Origin: Spirochaetales bacterium
GTDB taxonomy: Bacteria > Spirochaetota > Spirochaetia > SZUA-6
Reading direction: 5' to 3'
NCBI GenBank assembly: GCA_003233545.1
Contig: QILZ01000163.1
Coordinates: 1 to 7,237 of the forward strand
Length of the DNA stretch: 7,237 bases
Made by a program: the position numbers and the translations under genes. The notes beneath the pieces were generated by a model that ran no database searches, had not been told where the DNA came from, and saw nothing but the letters and a program-made list of their open reading frames with translations. Of this stretch, positions 6,115-7,237 are shown in pieces (within the stretch, counting starts at the first letter, position 1; each line of letters opens with the position of its first letter).

Positions 6115-6856
6115 AATGATTTACAGGCAAAACTGCTTTATCCAGAGTAATAAAGCTCTGTAAAGTAAGGGCATTCTTTAGGGCATACGGTATGGTATTG
6201 AATGGAAATTGCGGGAACTTTGAAAGCCACCCAGGAGTGATGCAGATTATCGATGAAGTTAAGGGTAATTCGCCAAAGGAAAAAAGAGAGAAGCTTTCCC
6301 AACGATTTTTTGATGTGCGAACATTTGGTGTTGTTTTATCTACCGGTGATGACAAAGTCGGGGCGGGTTCGATAAGGGGACCGGTACAGTTTTGTTTTGC
6401 ACGGTCCGAGGATCGTATATTTCAAGCTGAACACTCAATTACTCGTTGTGTGGAAACGACAAAGAATTGTTTTGAGAAAAAATTGAAAACCAGGAATTCC
6501 TCTCTACAATGGGACGAAAAGCAACCGTCTCTTATGCTCTGCATAGGATGCATGGTTTTATATCTGCTGTCGATGCAAAAAAAATCGGGTTTTCTGAAGA
6601 ATATCTGGAATTATTATGGGAAGCTTTATTCAATGCTTTCGAACATGATCATTCTGCTGCAAGAGAAGAGATGAATCCACGTAAACTGATTCTGTTTAAA
6701 CATGCCAGCCACCTGGGGAATGCTCGTTCCGGAGAATTATTTAATCGAGTGAAACTTAGAAAAGTGAGTGATCTGCCCAGAAAATTGACGGATTACGAAA
6801 TCGGGATCGATAAAACGGATTTACCTGAAGGTGTTAAACTCATCGAAAAATTTTGA
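6115..6856 (+). pseudogene. cas7: Type I-C Cas7 (Csd2) remnant, N-terminally truncated and frameshifted
   Basis: Cas7 forms the crRNA-binding backbone of the type I-C Cascade complex. Recognisable Csd2 blocks occur in order: KTALSRVIKL (from 6129), FFDVRTFGVVLSTG, AGSIRGPVQFCFARS and ITRCVETTK in one frame. TMGRKATVSYALHRMHGF, GFSEEYLELLWEALFNAFEH, SAAREEM, ILFKHASHLGNA and the C-terminal TDYEIGIDKTDLPEGVKL then follow in another frame, ending at a TGA at 6856. The switch falls at CTCTCT (6500-6505); removing one CT restores NSSTMGRK. A smaller lesion near 6121-6126 is suggested by IY just ahead in another frame. The first 55-65 residues, including the NPNGDP region, are absent, since padR ends at 6103. 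cas3, cas5 and cas8c, normally upstream, are also gone. Identification is firm; a functional product is very unlikely. Confidence 0.88.
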
Positions 6857-7229
6857 TGGGTTTTAATAGAGTAATGATGCTCATCCTGTGGGTAAGGAAA
6901 TATTTAAAAAAAGTTTCTGACAGGCAAGGCAGGATATGCAATTGGTGGAATTAGACAAAGTGCAAAAAAGAATGGAATAAGTCGATTCCGAATCGATGCT
7001 ATGGAGAAGCTTTGTAAATGACCGTTGGCTTCTGGAACGAATATTGGGATTATCACATTTCCATGCAAAAGAATGTAATTTATGATGAGGAAAGGGCTGC
7101 ATAGGGGTCAACGGAATCGAGTTGCACCCAAAATGAGAATTGCTGCTCTTTTGAACACCTGTTTGACAAATATGCATAAAAGATACATACTACTACATAC
7201 GTAATTACATATTGATGAGGTTAAAACAT
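6857..7229 (+). other. Degenerate region after the cas7 remnant, no intact gene seen
   Basis: These 373 bp hold no convincing complete gene. Protein-like stretches appear in more than one plus-strand frame and break at stops or near an A-run (6906-6912): a 37-codon open stretch from 6908 containing GYAIGGIRQSAKKNGISRF, and another frame after about 6981 containing MLWRSFVNDRWLLERILGLS, ending near 7083. This looks like a decayed coding sequence. I do not recognise it and see no similarity to Cas4, Cas1 or Cas2, which usually follow cas7 in type I-C loci. A 7-bp palindrome (6982-6996) is present. The open minus-strand frame at 6881-7177 has no family features and looks like chance. Confidence 0.4.
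7163..7191 (+). promoter_or_regulatory. Candidate promoter near the right edge
   Basis: TTGACA (7163-7168) is followed after 17 bp by CATACT (7186-7191, four of six consensus positions). Transcription would start near 7198 and leave a leader of roughly 32 nt before the ATG at 7230, suggesting an intact gene begins at the window edge. Confidence 0.4.
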
Positions 7230-7237
7230 ATGAGGAC
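7230..7237 (+). CDS. Possible start of a gene running off the right edge
   Basis: An ATG at 7230 is preceded by GAGG (7217-7220) at a spacing of 9 nt and by the candidate promoter at 7163-7191. Only Met-Arg and part of a third codon are inside the window, so no product can be named. Whether it is a surviving cas gene cannot be judged from two codons. Confidence 0.3.

Noticed and set aside
6192..6674. A 160-codon plus-strand frame that could be annotated as a complete hypothetical protein.
   Set aside because: Its first two thirds are cas7 sequence, and after about 6505 it reads the wrong frame of the cas7 3' half; it has no ribosome binding site. It is part of the pseudogene.
6881..7177. A 98-codon minus-strand open frame after the cas7 remnant.
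   Set aside because: Low-complexity Ser/Cys/His composition, no ribosome binding site and no family resemblance; plus-strand readings look more protein-like.
7160..7237. Repeated TACATAC-like words near the right edge, considered as the start of a CRISPR array or other tandem repeat.
   Set aside because: The repeats are very short and irregular, and no repeat-spacer unit of CRISPR size occurs anywhere in the window.

Overview
The window looks chromosomal, from a moderately AT-rich bacterium with an outer membrane: it has a signal-peptide beta-barrel-like protein and a lipoprotein. The DXP-independent vitamin B6 genes, a LicA/ChoK-type choline kinase, a type I-C cas remnant and this style of small envelope protein would all fit a spirochaete (Treponema/Spirochaeta-like). 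That placement is inference from gene content, not from a marker gene.

Left half (1-4241, all on the minus strand; gene order read right to left). A MocR/PdxR-type regulator is followed after 43 bp by pdxS, then after 4 bp by pdxT; PdxS and PdxT together form PLP synthase. Past a weak terminator-like hairpin lie a predicted outer-membrane beta-barrel protein and a lipoprotein gene that overlaps its stop (TAATG) and runs off the left edge. The regulator has a standard GntR winged helix, but its aminotransferase-like domain has Glu where the PLP Schiff-base Lys is expected, and Gln where the C-terminal carboxylate-binding Arg is expected. A 10-bp perfect inverted repeat resembling a PdxR operator lies in its upstream region.

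Middle (4242-5517). A 208-bp intergenic region with the inverted repeat is followed by a minus-strand choline/ethanolamine kinase-family gene. Its promoter (TTGATA-17-TATAAT) lies back to back with a plus-strand promoter (TTGACA-17-TAAACT) that carries two short palindromes.

Right part (5518-7237, plus strand). A PadR-family regulator gene is broken by one extra base in an A6 run. Only about 12 bp after its stop begins a decayed type I-C cas7 (csd2) without its N-terminal coding part and with a second frameshift. No other cas gene and no CRISPR array is visible. The next ~370 bp look like degenerate coding sequence in several frames. A candidate promoter and an ATG at the extreme right edge suggest a new gene beginning there. 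This end therefore looks like a site of past CRISPR-Cas loss next to a damaged regulator.
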